Shown here: positions 1-7,109 of the stretch, in pieces
How positions within the stretch are numbered: the stretch's first letter is position 1
Layout: every line of letters begins with the position of its first letter
Origin: Ruminococcus sp.
Lineage (GTDB): Bacteria > Bacillota > Clostridia > Oscillospirales > Ruminococcaceae
DNA: 64,000 nucleotides
Reading direction: 5' to 3'
Assembly (NCBI GenBank): GCA_022768805.1
Contig: JALELB010000010.1
Span: 29,931-93,930 of the forward strand
Made by a program: the position numbers and the translations under genes
The notes under the pieces: model-generated
Databases searched by the model: none
The model's input: only the letters and a program-made list of their open reading frames with translations
Told to the model about the DNA's origin: nothing

Positions 1-646
1 GTGCCCCCAGCTGGTATTCGCCCAGAATGCCCCGGGTCTTGACGTTGGACAGCACCTTTTTCAGATCGCCTACCCCTGCCGCCAGAGTCTGCATTTCCCC
101 CAGACCCTTATATACCTCCTCCAGTCGGCTGCTGACCAGCTGAAAGGATTGTGTCATTTTCTCGTCCAGGGTTTTCTGGAGCTTTTCGTCCACAGTTGCA
201 CGGATCTGATCCAGCTGGCGGCTGTTGCTTTCCTGCATATCCGTCATGTGCCGGGACAGGGAGCTGCGCATGCCCTCCAGCTTCTGTTCGCTGGAAAGCT
301 CAAAGGTCTGGAGACGCTTTTCCAGCTGGGACAGCTGGGCATTCAGCTCCTCCCGCAGTGCCTGCTGCCGGGTGTTCAGCCCCCGGTCCATCAGCTTCAG
401 CTGCTGCTCCTGGGCTTCTCTGCCCAGCTTTTCTGCGGTCAGCAGCCCGTCACCCATGGCCCGGATGTTCTGGTGCATCCCTTCGGAGAGTGTATGCTGC
501 AGCTGGCGTTCCTGTTCCAGCAGATCGTCCTTGCTCTGCGCAAGCTGCTGCTCCATGGCCTCTATCACGTTTCCGCTGCGGCGAAATATCAGTATCAGCA
601 GCAGAACGATGACAATAATCAGTAAAATTATCATGACCGGTTCCAT
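1..646 (-). CDS. rmuC: RmuC family DNA recombination protein, partial (N-terminal part)
   Basis: RmuC proteins are membrane-anchored coiled-coil proteins with a nuclease-like core, linked to limiting inversion and recombination at repeats. The reading frame starts at 646 with a short hydrophobic anchor (MEPVMIILLIIVIVLLLIL). A long Glu/Gln-rich coiled coil follows, and the frame runs off the left edge inside the family core, where VLSNVKTRGILGEYQLGA is diagnostic. An ATG at 652 is in frame but lies only 3 nt from AGGAG, whereas 646 has 9 nt, so 646 is preferred. Only about 215 residues of an expected 400-450 are in the window. It is transcribed divergently from oadG. The family is secure; the cellular role is inferred from the family. 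Confidence 0.88.
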   Translation of the reverse strand, partial: MEPVMIILLIIVIVLLLILIFRRSGNVIEAMEQQLAQSKDDLLEQERQLQHTLSEGMHQNIRAMGDGLLTAEKLGREAQEQQLKLMDRGLNTRQQALREELNAQLSQLEKRLQTFELSSEQKLEGMRSSLSRHMTDMQESNSRQLDQIRATVDEKLQKTLDEKMTQSFQLVSSRLEEVYKGLGEMQTLAAGVGDLKKVLSNVKTRGILGEYQLGA

Positions 647-669
647 ATCCATCCACTCCTTGTCCACTC

Positions 670-697
670 ATTATAGCATGTTTTTGCGGATTGTCAA
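670..697 (-). promoter_or_regulatory. SigA-type promoter for rmuC
   Basis: On the minus strand TTGACA (697-692) and TATAAT (675-670) are separated by 16 nt, about 25 nt before the rmuC start. The -35 box lies inside a perfect inverted repeat at 681-709. Confidence 0.75.
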
Positions 698-709
698 GCA
701 CCGCAAAAA
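681..709. repeat. Perfect inverted repeat over the rmuC -35 box
   Basis: TTTTTGCGG (681-689) and CCGCAAAAA (701-709) form a perfect 9-bp inverted repeat with an 11-nt centre that contains the rmuC -35 element. It sits between the divergent rmuC and oadG promoters. It could be an operator or a hairpin; the sequence does not tell which. Confidence 0.6.
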
Positions 710-735
710 TTGTGCCGCCAAGAAGAAAAAAATGC

Positions 736-764
736 TTGCATTCGGGGCTGGAATCGTGTATAAT
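736..764 (+). promoter_or_regulatory. SigA-type promoter for oadG-oadB
   Basis: TTGCAT (736-741), a 17-nt spacer and a perfect TATAAT (759-764). The start codon of oadG is 41 nt downstream. Confidence 0.8.
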
Positions 765-805
765 TATTTTATGTGCTATTTCTTTCATGATAGGAGTGTA
801 TACAT

Positions 806-1246
806 ATGCAAACTTGGATGATGCTGACAAATTCAGCACCGCTTTTCATGATGGACGGCAACGGAAAGCTTCCGTTTACGGACATTGTCGCCACTACAAT
901 CACAGGTCTTGCGGTAGTGTTCCTGGGGCTGATTATCCTGATCCTGTTCCTGACACTGCTGGGTAAAATCTTTGACCGGAAGTCCGGCAGCAGCAAGCCG
1001 GCAGCACCCTCGGCACCGAAGCAGGAGAAGACCCCTGCACCGAAGCCGGAGCCCAAGTCTCCGGCAGCAGATGCCGGTCAGGAGCAGGAGATCGTTGCAG
1101 CAATCTGTGCGGCGATTTCCGCCATCGGCGAGGCGGAGGGGACTACATATGCAGTCAAATCCATCCGGCCTAAGCAGGCTCCGGTGCGTGGGGCAAGACC
1201 CGCATGGTATATGGCAGGTCTGCGGGATAATACCACACCATTTTAA
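806..1246 (+). CDS. oadG: Sodium-pump decarboxylase gamma subunit (OadG family)
   Basis: Small membrane subunit that holds together biotin-dependent Na+-translocating decarboxylases of the oxaloacetate, methylmalonyl-CoA or glutaconyl-CoA type. The 146-residue protein has one membrane helix (about residues 27-52), then a Lys/Pro/Ala-rich linker (about 58-90) and a short C-terminal domain. This is the layout of OadG-like subunits. AGGAG at 792-796 lies 9 nt before ATG. It is 18 nt upstream of oadB, with which it shares a promoter. The linker resembles the Ala/Pro linkers of biotin-carrier proteins, but there is no biotinyl MKM motif, so this is not the carrier subunit. The substrate of the pump cannot be told from this gene. 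Confidence 0.82.
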   Translation: MQTWMMLTNSAPLFMMDGNGKLPFTDIVATTITGLAVVFLGLIILILFLTLLGKIFDRKSGSSKPAAPSAPKQEKTPAPKPEPKSPAADAGQEQEIVAAICAAISAIGEAEGTTYAVKSIRPKQAPVRGARPAWYMAGLRDNTTPF

Positions 1247-1264
1247 ACAGAGAGGACAAAGACA

Positions 1265-2488
1265 ATGGTAATTATTGAGACACTTTTGCAGACGCTGAAG
1301 GATCTCTGGTTTGAAAGCGGCATGTATGCTTTTGTGACCTCGGTGGAGGGCCTCAAGTCCCTGGCAATGATCCTGATTTCCTTCGTATTCATGTATCTGG
1401 CAATTAAGAAGGGCTTTGAACCCCTGTTGCTTCTGCCGATTGCCTTCGGTATGCTCCTGACCAACATTCCCAACGCCGGTATGTATCATCCGGAATTCTG
1501 GACGGGACTGAACGAAGCCGGCGAGCATGTGGGCATAGATTACCTACACGTCATGCGGGAGGGCGGATTGCTGGATATTCTCTACATGGGCGTCAAGCTG
1601 CAGGTATATCCGCCCCTGATTTTCCTGGGTATCGGTTGTATGACGGACTTCGGCCCGCTGATCGCCAACCCCAAGAGCTTTGTGCTGGGTGCGGCTGCAC
1701 AGGGCGGTATCTTCTTTACGTTCATTTTTGCAGCCCTGTTCTTTACCGGCAAGGAGGCAAGCTCCATCGCCATCATCGGCGGTGCGGACGGCCCTACTGC
1801 GATTTATGTTTCCAGTAAGCTGCTCAGCGGCGGCGGTTCCATCGACACCGGTACCATTGCCCTGGCTGCATACACCTACATGGCGCTGGTTCCCATTATC
1901 CAGCCCCCCATCATGCGGCTGTTGACCACCAAGCAGGAACGTTCCATCAAGATGGGACAGCTGCGTCAGGTATCCAAAACGGAAAAGATCATTTTCCCGA
2001 TTGCCGTTACACTGATTATCGGCTCTCTGATTCCCTCCGCTGCTCCGCTGGTTGGCATGCTGATGCTGGGCAACCTGCTCAAGGAGAGCGGTGTGTGTGC
2101 ACGGCTGGTGGATACCGCCCAGAATGCGTTGATGAATATTATCACCATTTTCCTGGGTATCTCCGTTGGCGCAACCACCAAGGCAGACAAGGTCATCAAC
2201 CTGGAATTCCTGCTGGTTATGCTGCTGGGCGTTGCTGCATTTGCCCTGGGTACTGCCTCCGGCGTTCTCCTGGCAAAGCTCATGAACAAGCTGTCCGGCG
2301 GTAAGATCAATCCGCTGATCGGTTCTGCCGGCGTTTCCGCTGTTCCTATGGCAGCCCGCATCTCCCAGAAGGAGGGGGCAAGGGAAGACCCGACTAACTT
2401 CCTGCTTATGCATGCCATGGGCCCGAATGTGGCGGGCGTTATCGGCTCCGCTGTGGCGGCGGGTGTTTTGCTGAGCATATTCGGCTAA
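1265..2488 (+). CDS. oadB: Na+-transporting decarboxylase beta subunit (OadB/MmdB/GcdB family)
   Basis: Integral membrane subunit that couples decarboxylation of carboxybiotin to Na+ export. The protein is 407 residues, a normal family length, with about ten membrane segments. The signature region IAIIGGADGPTAIYVSSKL (about residues 175-195) carries the conserved Asp of the family, and a second conserved block near the C-terminus reads GSAGVSAVPMAARISQ. AGAGAGGACA precedes the ATG. It follows oadG closely and is followed by a strong terminator, so the two form a bicistronic unit. The carboxyltransferase (alpha) and biotin-carrier subunits are not in the window, so the holoenzyme must be completed from elsewhere. 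Substrate (oxaloacetate versus methylmalonyl-CoA) is undecided. Confidence 0.93.
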   Translation: MVIIETLLQTLKDLWFESGMYAFVTSVEGLKSLAMILISFVFMYLAIKKGFEPLLLLPIAFGMLLTNIPNAGMYHPEFWTGLNEAGEHVGIDYLHVMREGGLLDILYMGVKLQVYPPLIFLGIGCMTDFGPLIANPKSFVLGAAAQGGIFFTFIFAALFFTGKEASSIAIIGGADGPTAIYVSSKLLSGGGSIDTGTIALAAYTYMALVPIIQPPIMRLLTTKQERSIKMGQLRQVSKTEKIIFPIAVTLIIGSLIPSAAPLVGMLMLGNLLKESGVCARLVDTAQNALMNIITIFLGISVGATTKADKVINLEFLLVMLLGVAAFALGTASGVLLAKLMNKLSGGKINPLIGSAGVSAVPMAARISQKEGAREDPTNFLLMHAMGPNVAGVIGSAVAAGVLLSIFG

Positions 2489-2502
2489 AATCAAGACTTC
2501 TG

Positions 2503-2537
2503 AAAAGCAGTGCTGTGGATTGCGGCGCTGCTTTTTT
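2503..2537 (+). terminator. Rho-independent terminator after oadB
   Basis: Stem AAAAGCAGTGCTG / CGGCGCTGCTTTTT (with G-U pairs), 7-nt loop, ending in a T run. It lies 15 nt after the oadB stop and just before the hprK promoter. Confidence 0.85.
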
Positions 2538-2547
2538 CTGTGCTGTC

Positions 2548-2576
2548 TTGAATTATCCGGGGGAGTGTAGTATAAT
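2548..2576 (+). promoter_or_regulatory. SigA-type promoter for the hprK operon
   Basis: TTGAAT (2548-2553), 17-nt spacer, TATAAT (2571-2576). It lies just after the oadB terminator and gives a leader of roughly 80 nt before hprK. Confidence 0.8.
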
Positions 2577-2662
2577 ATAAACATGTATCAGGCGTGCGGA
2601 GACGATACGGGCGGCACGCCTGTTTCCCGGCAGTGCTGCCTGAAAAAAACAAGGGGGTTATT

Positions 2663-3622
2663 ATGACAGAAAAGTTTAAGGTGAGTCTTGAAAAGATCAT
2701 TGAGGAATTCAAGCTGGAAACAATCTATATTCACAAGGAACCCAAGGATATTCAGATCGAAGAAAATGACGTGAACCGTCCTGGCCTGCAGCTGATGGGG
2801 TTTTATGAGTACTTTAATCCGGAGCGGATTCAGATTATCGGCAAAATGGAGTTTGCCTATCTGTCCACCATTGATGAAAAGACCCGGCGTGACCGGCTGG
2901 AGATGCTGTTTGCCCAGAAGCTGCCGGCGCTGATTATTACCCGGGAGCTGCCGTACTTTTCCGAAATGCTGGAGTTTGCCAAGCAGTATGAGGTTCCCCT
3001 GCTGCGCAGCAAGGAGAGTACCTCCAATTTTATGTCCGGACTGATTGCCTTTCTGAACCTGAACCTGGCACCCCGGATCACCCGGCACGGGGTGCTGATT
3101 GAAATCTACGGCGAGGGTGTGTTCATCACCGGGGAAAGCGGCGTGGGCAAGAGCGAGACCGCCATCGAGCTGGTTAAGCGCGGACATCGTCTGGTGGCGG
3201 ATGACGCAGTGGAGATCCGCAAGGTGTCCAATATCAGTCTGGTGGGCAGCTCCCCGGACAATATCCGGCACTTCCTGGAGCTGCGCGGCATCGGCATCAT
3301 CAACGCCCGCCGGCTGTTCGGTATGGGTGCCGTCAAGATGACCGAAAAAATCGACCTGATCGTAGAAATGGAACTCTGGAATCCGGAGAAAATCTATGAC
3401 AGAATGGGCGTGGACAGCCAGTACACCTCCATTCTCGGGGTGAAGGTTCCGTCCCTGACCATCCCGGTGAAGCCCGGCAGAAACCTTGCAGTAATTATGG
3501 AGGTAGCGGCGATGAACAATCGTCAGAAAAAGATGGGCTACAATGCGGCCCAGGAGCTGCTGGACCGGCTGGGTCTGGATATGGAAAGCAAGGAAACCGT
3601 GAAGAATTACGAGCAATTCTAA
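2663..3622 (+). CDS. hprK: HPr kinase/phosphorylase
   Basis: Bifunctional enzyme that phosphorylates HPr on Ser46, and dephosphorylates it, in response to glycolytic intermediates. It is the sensor of carbon catabolite repression in Firmicutes. The 319-residue protein has the N-terminal domain, the P-loop GESGVGKS (residues 157-164) and the family signature ELRGIGIINARRLFG. The start at 2663 was chosen because AAGGGGG lies 6 nt upstream and homologues start near this point; an in-frame ATG at 2594 has no ribosome site. It is the first gene of an operon running into murB, rapZ, whiA and dnaE. Its substrate gene ptsH is not in the window, but a PTS permease is, at 56.8 kb. Confidence 0.96.
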   Translation: MTEKFKVSLEKIIEEFKLETIYIHKEPKDIQIEENDVNRPGLQLMGFYEYFNPERIQIIGKMEFAYLSTIDEKTRRDRLEMLFAQKLPALIITRELPYFSEMLEFAKQYEVPLLRSKESTSNFMSGLIAFLNLNLAPRITRHGVLIEIYGEGVFITGESGVGKSETAIELVKRGHRLVADDAVEIRKVSNISLVGSSPDNIRHFLELRGIGIINARRLFGMGAVKMTEKIDLIVEMELWNPEKIYDRMGVDSQYTSILGVKVPSLTIPVKPGRNLAVIMEVAAMNNRQKKMGYNAAQELLDRLGLDMESKETVKNYEQF

Positions 3623-3644
3623 GGCAATACCAGGAGGCAGACTG

Positions 3645-4367
3645 ATGCACATTCAGGCAGATTTACATTGTCATTCCATCGCATCCACCCATGCGTATTC
3701 CACCATCAACGAACTGGCACAGTCGGCAAAGGAAGCGGGTATCCGGCTGTTTGCCCTGACGGATCACGGACCTGCGGAGCCGGATGCGCCCCATGTATGG
3801 CATTTCCACAATTACAAGATTCTCCCCCGGGAGATCTGCGGCATACCCATGCTCCGGGGGGTGGAGGCGAATATCGTGGACGAGGATGGGAATCTGGATC
3901 TGGACGAAAAAGAGCTGGGGAATATGGAGTGGGTCATTGCGTCCTTGCATAAGCCGGTGGTGCCTTCCATGACTGCGGAGGCATGTACCCGGGCATATCA
4001 GCGGCTTGCAAAGGAGAATGAGGCGGTGGATGTGATCGGACACTGTACCACGGATTTCTTTCCCTTTGACTATTCGCCTGTGCTCAAATGCTTCAAGGAA
4101 TACAACAAGCTGGTGGAGCTGAACGAAAGCTCCATTCTCTACAAGCCCGGCTCCCGGCAGAATGCCTATGAGATTTTCCGGCTCTGCAAAGAGCTGGAGG
4201 TGCCCATTGTGGTGAATACGGACTGCCATTACTGCACCCTTATCGGGCAGGTACCCCAGTCCATGCAGCTGCTGGAAAGTTTAGATTTCCCGGAGGAGCT
4301 GATTTTTAATGCAGAGGCAGAGCGTGTAAAGGAATGGGTGGCGAAAAAGCGGAATATCCTGTTCTGA
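3645..4367 (+). CDS. PHP-domain phosphoesterase (YcdX-like)
   Basis: PHP enzymes are metal-dependent phosphoesterases. This 240-residue single-domain protein has the metal-binding motifs in order: DLHCHS (residues 6-11), ALTDHG (about 37-42), ASLHKP near 104-109 and NTDCHY near the C-terminus. This spread matches the YcdX type rather than histidinol phosphatase. AGGAGG ends 10 nt before the ATG. It sits 22 nt after hprK and 27 nt before murB. The natural substrate is unknown. The location among carbon-control and wall genes suggests a sugar-phosphate or nucleotide substrate, but that is only inference. Confidence 0.88.
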   Translation: MHIQADLHCHSIASTHAYSTINELAQSAKEAGIRLFALTDHGPAEPDAPHVWHFHNYKILPREICGIPMLRGVEANIVDEDGNLDLDEKELGNMEWVIASLHKPVVPSMTAEACTRAYQRLAKENEAVDVIGHCTTDFFPFDYSPVLKCFKEYNKLVELNESSILYKPGSRQNAYEIFRLCKELEVPIVVNTDCHYCTLIGQVPQSMQLLESLDFPEELIFNAEAERVKEWVAKKRNILF

Positions 4368-4394
4368 GAAATCATATAACAGCGAGGAGAAACT

Positions 4395-5300
4395 ATGACA
4401 TATATCAATCAACTGGAAGCCCTGTGCCGGCAGTCGGGCTGTACCATGGAAACAGAAGTATCCTTGGCAGGTTACACCACCTTCCGGGTAGGCGGCCCCT
4501 GCCGGGTGCTGGTGCATGTGAACAGCGGCAGGACTGTGCAGGTGCTGGTGCAGTTTCTGCGCCGGGAGGGGATCCGCTTTGCCGTTCTGGGACGGGGCAG
4601 CAACGTGATCGTGCCGGACGAGGGCTTTGACGGGGTAGTACTGCTGTTCGGTTCAGCCTTCGGGCAGGTCATCCGGCAGGAGAACCGGCTGATCTGCCAG
4701 GCGGGTGCATCCCTCAGAGCAGTGTGCAGTGCTGCGTTGGAGGCGGAACTCACCGGGCTGGAGTTTGCCTATGGCATCCCCGGTACCGTGGGAGGCGGAC
4801 TGTATATGAACGCCGGCGCCTATGGGGGAGAGCTGTCCGATGTGGTGGTATCCGCCGAGTATCTGGACCGGGAGGGAAACCTTTTGCAGATGGATGCGGA
4901 ACAGATGGAGCTTTCCTACCGGCACAGCTGTTTTATGCACAACGGCGGCATCATTACCGGTGTGACCTTTCAGCTGCAGCCCGGGGATCCGGAACAGATC
5001 CGCACAGAAATGGAACAGACTCTGGAAAAGCGGAAGGCAAAGCAGCCCCTGGAGTATCCCAGCGCCGGCAGCACCTTTAAGCGGCCCCAGGGGGATTATG
5101 CTTCCCGGCTGATTGAGGTATGCGGCCTGAAGGGACTGTCCGTTGGGGGAGCAGAGGTCAGCCGCAAGCATAGTGGATTTATCATCAACAAGGGCGGCGC
5201 TACCTGTGCCGATATTCTGGCTCTTGCAGACAGGGTGCAGCAGACCGTCCGGGAGCAGACCGGGTTTCAGCTGGAGCTGGAGCCGGTTGTGCTGAAATAA
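4395..5300 (+). CDS. murB: UDP-N-acetylmuramate dehydrogenase
   Basis: FAD enzyme that reduces UDP-GlcNAc-enolpyruvate to UDP-MurNAc, the second committed step of peptidoglycan precursor synthesis in the cytoplasm. The 301-residue protein has the FAD-binding stretch TTFRVGGPCRVLV (about 28-40), GRGSNVIVPDEGF (about 74-86), the substrate-binding GIPGTVGGGLYMNAGAYG (about 131-148) and SAGSTFKRP near 225. It lacks the YXXGXG-type insert of enterobacterial MurB, so it is the short type II form typical of Firmicutes. The gene is in the hprK operon, 12 nt before rapZ, as in many Clostridia. Confidence 0.97.
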   Translation: MTYINQLEALCRQSGCTMETEVSLAGYTTFRVGGPCRVLVHVNSGRTVQVLVQFLRREGIRFAVLGRGSNVIVPDEGFDGVVLLFGSAFGQVIRQENRLICQAGASLRAVCSAALEAELTGLEFAYGIPGTVGGGLYMNAGAYGGELSDVVVSAEYLDREGNLLQMDAEQMELSYRHSCFMHNGGIITGVTFQLQPGDPEQIRTEMEQTLEKRKAKQPLEYPSAGSTFKRPQGDYASRLIEVCGLKGLSVGGAEVSRKHSGFIINKGGATCADILALADRVQQTVREQTGFQLELEPVVLK

Positions 5301-5312
5301 AGGGGGAGCAGC

Positions 5313-6182
5313 ATGCAGTTTACAGTTGTCACGGGGATGTCCGGATCAGGCAAGTCCCTGGCCATGAACGTGCTGGAGGACATCGGCTTCTACTGTATCG
5401 ATAATATGCCGCCCCAGCTTTTGCATAAGTTTGTGGATCTGTGCATACAGTCCGGCGGAAAGCTGGAGCGGGTTGCCATTGCCATGGATATACGGTCCGG
5501 TGATTCCTTTGAGGAAATGCGTGCCCAGCTGGAGCAGATGAAGGGGGACGAGAAGCTGGATGTGAAGGTGCTGTTTCTGGAAGCCAGCGATGAGGTGATC
5601 CTCAAGCGCTACAAGGAAACCCGCCGGAAGCATCCTCTGGATACTGCCTACCAGGGCAGCCTGCACGATGCCATAGCGGCAGAGCGGGTGCGTCTGAATC
5701 CCTTGCGGGGGATTGCCAGCTATCTGATTGATACCTCCTACCTGTCCACCTCCCAGCTTAAGGAACAGGTTAAGTCCCTGTACCTGGAAAAATCCAGTGA
5801 CTCCATGATGATTCAGCTGACCTCCTTCGGGTTTAAGTACGGTGCTACCACAGAAGCGGATCTGGTATTCGATGTGCGCTGCCTGCCCAACCCCTATTAC
5901 GTGCAGGAGCTCCGGCCCCATTCGGGCTGTGACGCCTGTGTGCGGGAGTATGTGATGTCTTTTCCCCAGTCCCGGCAGCTGCTGGACAAGCTGAAGGATC
6001 TGCTGGATTTTTTGATTCCGCTTTATGTGGGGGAGGGCAAAAGCCAGCTGATTATTGCCTTCGGCTGCACCGGCGGAAAGCACCGTTCCGTGACCTTTGC
6101 GGAGCTGATCGGGGATTATCTGGCCCAGAAGGGACTGTGTGTGCATAAAAGTCACCGGGATATCCAGAAGGATCGGACATAA
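5313..6182 (+). CDS. rapZ: RNase adapter protein RapZ / YvcJ family nucleotide-binding protein
   Basis: P-loop protein. In enterobacteria RapZ binds small RNAs and controls amino-sugar synthesis, while B. subtilis YvcJ binds and hydrolyses nucleotides and affects competence. The 289-residue protein has the Walker A GMSGSGKS (residues 8-15), the conserved DNMPPQLL block and the C-terminal FGCTGGKHRSV motif. Its length equals the family norm. It lies 12 nt after murB and 11 nt before whiA. In many Firmicutes yvcK (glmR) sits between rapZ and whiA, but here there is no room for it. Whether it has an RNA-related role in this organism is unknown. Confidence 0.95.
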   Translation: MQFTVVTGMSGSGKSLAMNVLEDIGFYCIDNMPPQLLHKFVDLCIQSGGKLERVAIAMDIRSGDSFEEMRAQLEQMKGDEKLDVKVLFLEASDEVILKRYKETRRKHPLDTAYQGSLHDAIAAERVRLNPLRGIASYLIDTSYLSTSQLKEQVKSLYLEKSSDSMMIQLTSFGFKYGATTEADLVFDVRCLPNPYYVQELRPHSGCDACVREYVMSFPQSRQLLDKLKDLLDFLIPLYVGEGKSQLIIAFGCTGGKHRSVTFAELIGDYLAQKGLCVHKSHRDIQKDRT

Positions 6183-6193
6183 GGCGGTGAACT

Positions 6194-7096
6194 ATGATTT
6201 CATTTTCCAACCAGGTCAAGCGGGAGCTTTGCACCACCATTACAGACGGGGACAAAGCCTATGCCTGCCTGTACGGCATGCTGCTGTTTGCCAGGCAGCT
6301 GCGGCAGGATGAGATTGTGCTGCAAAGCGAGTCAGACGCTTTTTCCACGCTGATGCCCCGGCTGTTCCGCCGGGTATTCGGGGACCGGGTGCAGCCCCGG
6401 ATGGAATCCAGTGAGCACGGGATGCTGTATACCCTGTCCGTGTCGGATCCGGAGCAGGTGCACACCGTGCTGGAGCTGTACCATATTACCCTGCCGGAGC
6501 GTCCGCTTCAAATGACCAATGTGGTGACCAATAGTCTGGGTGCATTTACAGCGGGCGCATTTCTGTCCTGCGGCAGCATGACGGATCCCAACAAGGAGTA
6601 TCATCTGGAATTTGCTTTGCCCTGTGTGCAGCTGGAGGAGCCCCTGTCCCAGATCCTGCTGGCTATCGGGGTAAATGCCAAAACGGTGCTGCGGAAGGGC
6701 ATACCGGTGGTGTACCTTAAAAATTCCGAACAGATCGAGGATCTGCTGACCTTTATGGGGGCACAGCAGGGAACCATTGATTTTATCAACGTGGAAATAT
6801 TAAAAAACGTGCGCAACAAAGCCAACCGCATCAGCAACTGCGATATGGCCAATATCAACAAGGTAATGCTGGCTGCGGAGCGGCAGATCCGGGACATTCT
6901 GCTGATTGACGAGCGGATGGGTCTGGATGCTCTGCCCCCGGATCTGCAGCAGATGGCGCTTCTGCGGCTGGACAATCCGGAGCTGAGCCTGAAGGAACTG
7001 GGGGAGCTGCTGGATCCTCCCATCGGCCGCTCGGGAGTGAACCACCGGCTCAGACGTCTGCAGGAGCTGGCAGATTCCTTGCGTACATCATCATAA
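6194..7096 (+). CDS. whiA: DNA-binding protein WhiA
   Basis: WhiA combines a LAGLIDADG homing-endonuclease-like fold with a C-terminal helix-turn-helix. It is the sporulation regulator in actinobacteria and influences division and chromosome segregation in Firmicutes. The 300-residue protein starts MISFSNQVKRELC, as is typical. It carries the TNSLGAFTAGAFLSCGSM region near residues 115-130 and ends in the conserved LGELLDPPIGRSGVNHRLRRL motif. GGCGGTGA precedes the ATG. It is flanked by rapZ and dnaE in the same operon. A crh gene, often found next to whiA in bacilli, is absent. Confidence 0.96.
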   Translation: MISFSNQVKRELCTTITDGDKAYACLYGMLLFARQLRQDEIVLQSESDAFSTLMPRLFRRVFGDRVQPRMESSEHGMLYTLSVSDPEQVHTVLELYHITLPERPLQMTNVVTNSLGAFTAGAFLSCGSMTDPNKEYHLEFALPCVQLEEPLSQILLAIGVNAKTVLRKGIPVVYLKNSEQIEDLLTFMGAQQGTIDFINVEILKNVRNKANRISNCDMANINKVMLAAERQIRDILLIDERMGLDALPPDLQQMALLRLDNPELSLKELGELLDPPIGRSGVNHRLRRLQELADSLRTSS

Positions 7097-7109
7097 AGGG
7101 AGGAAAACC

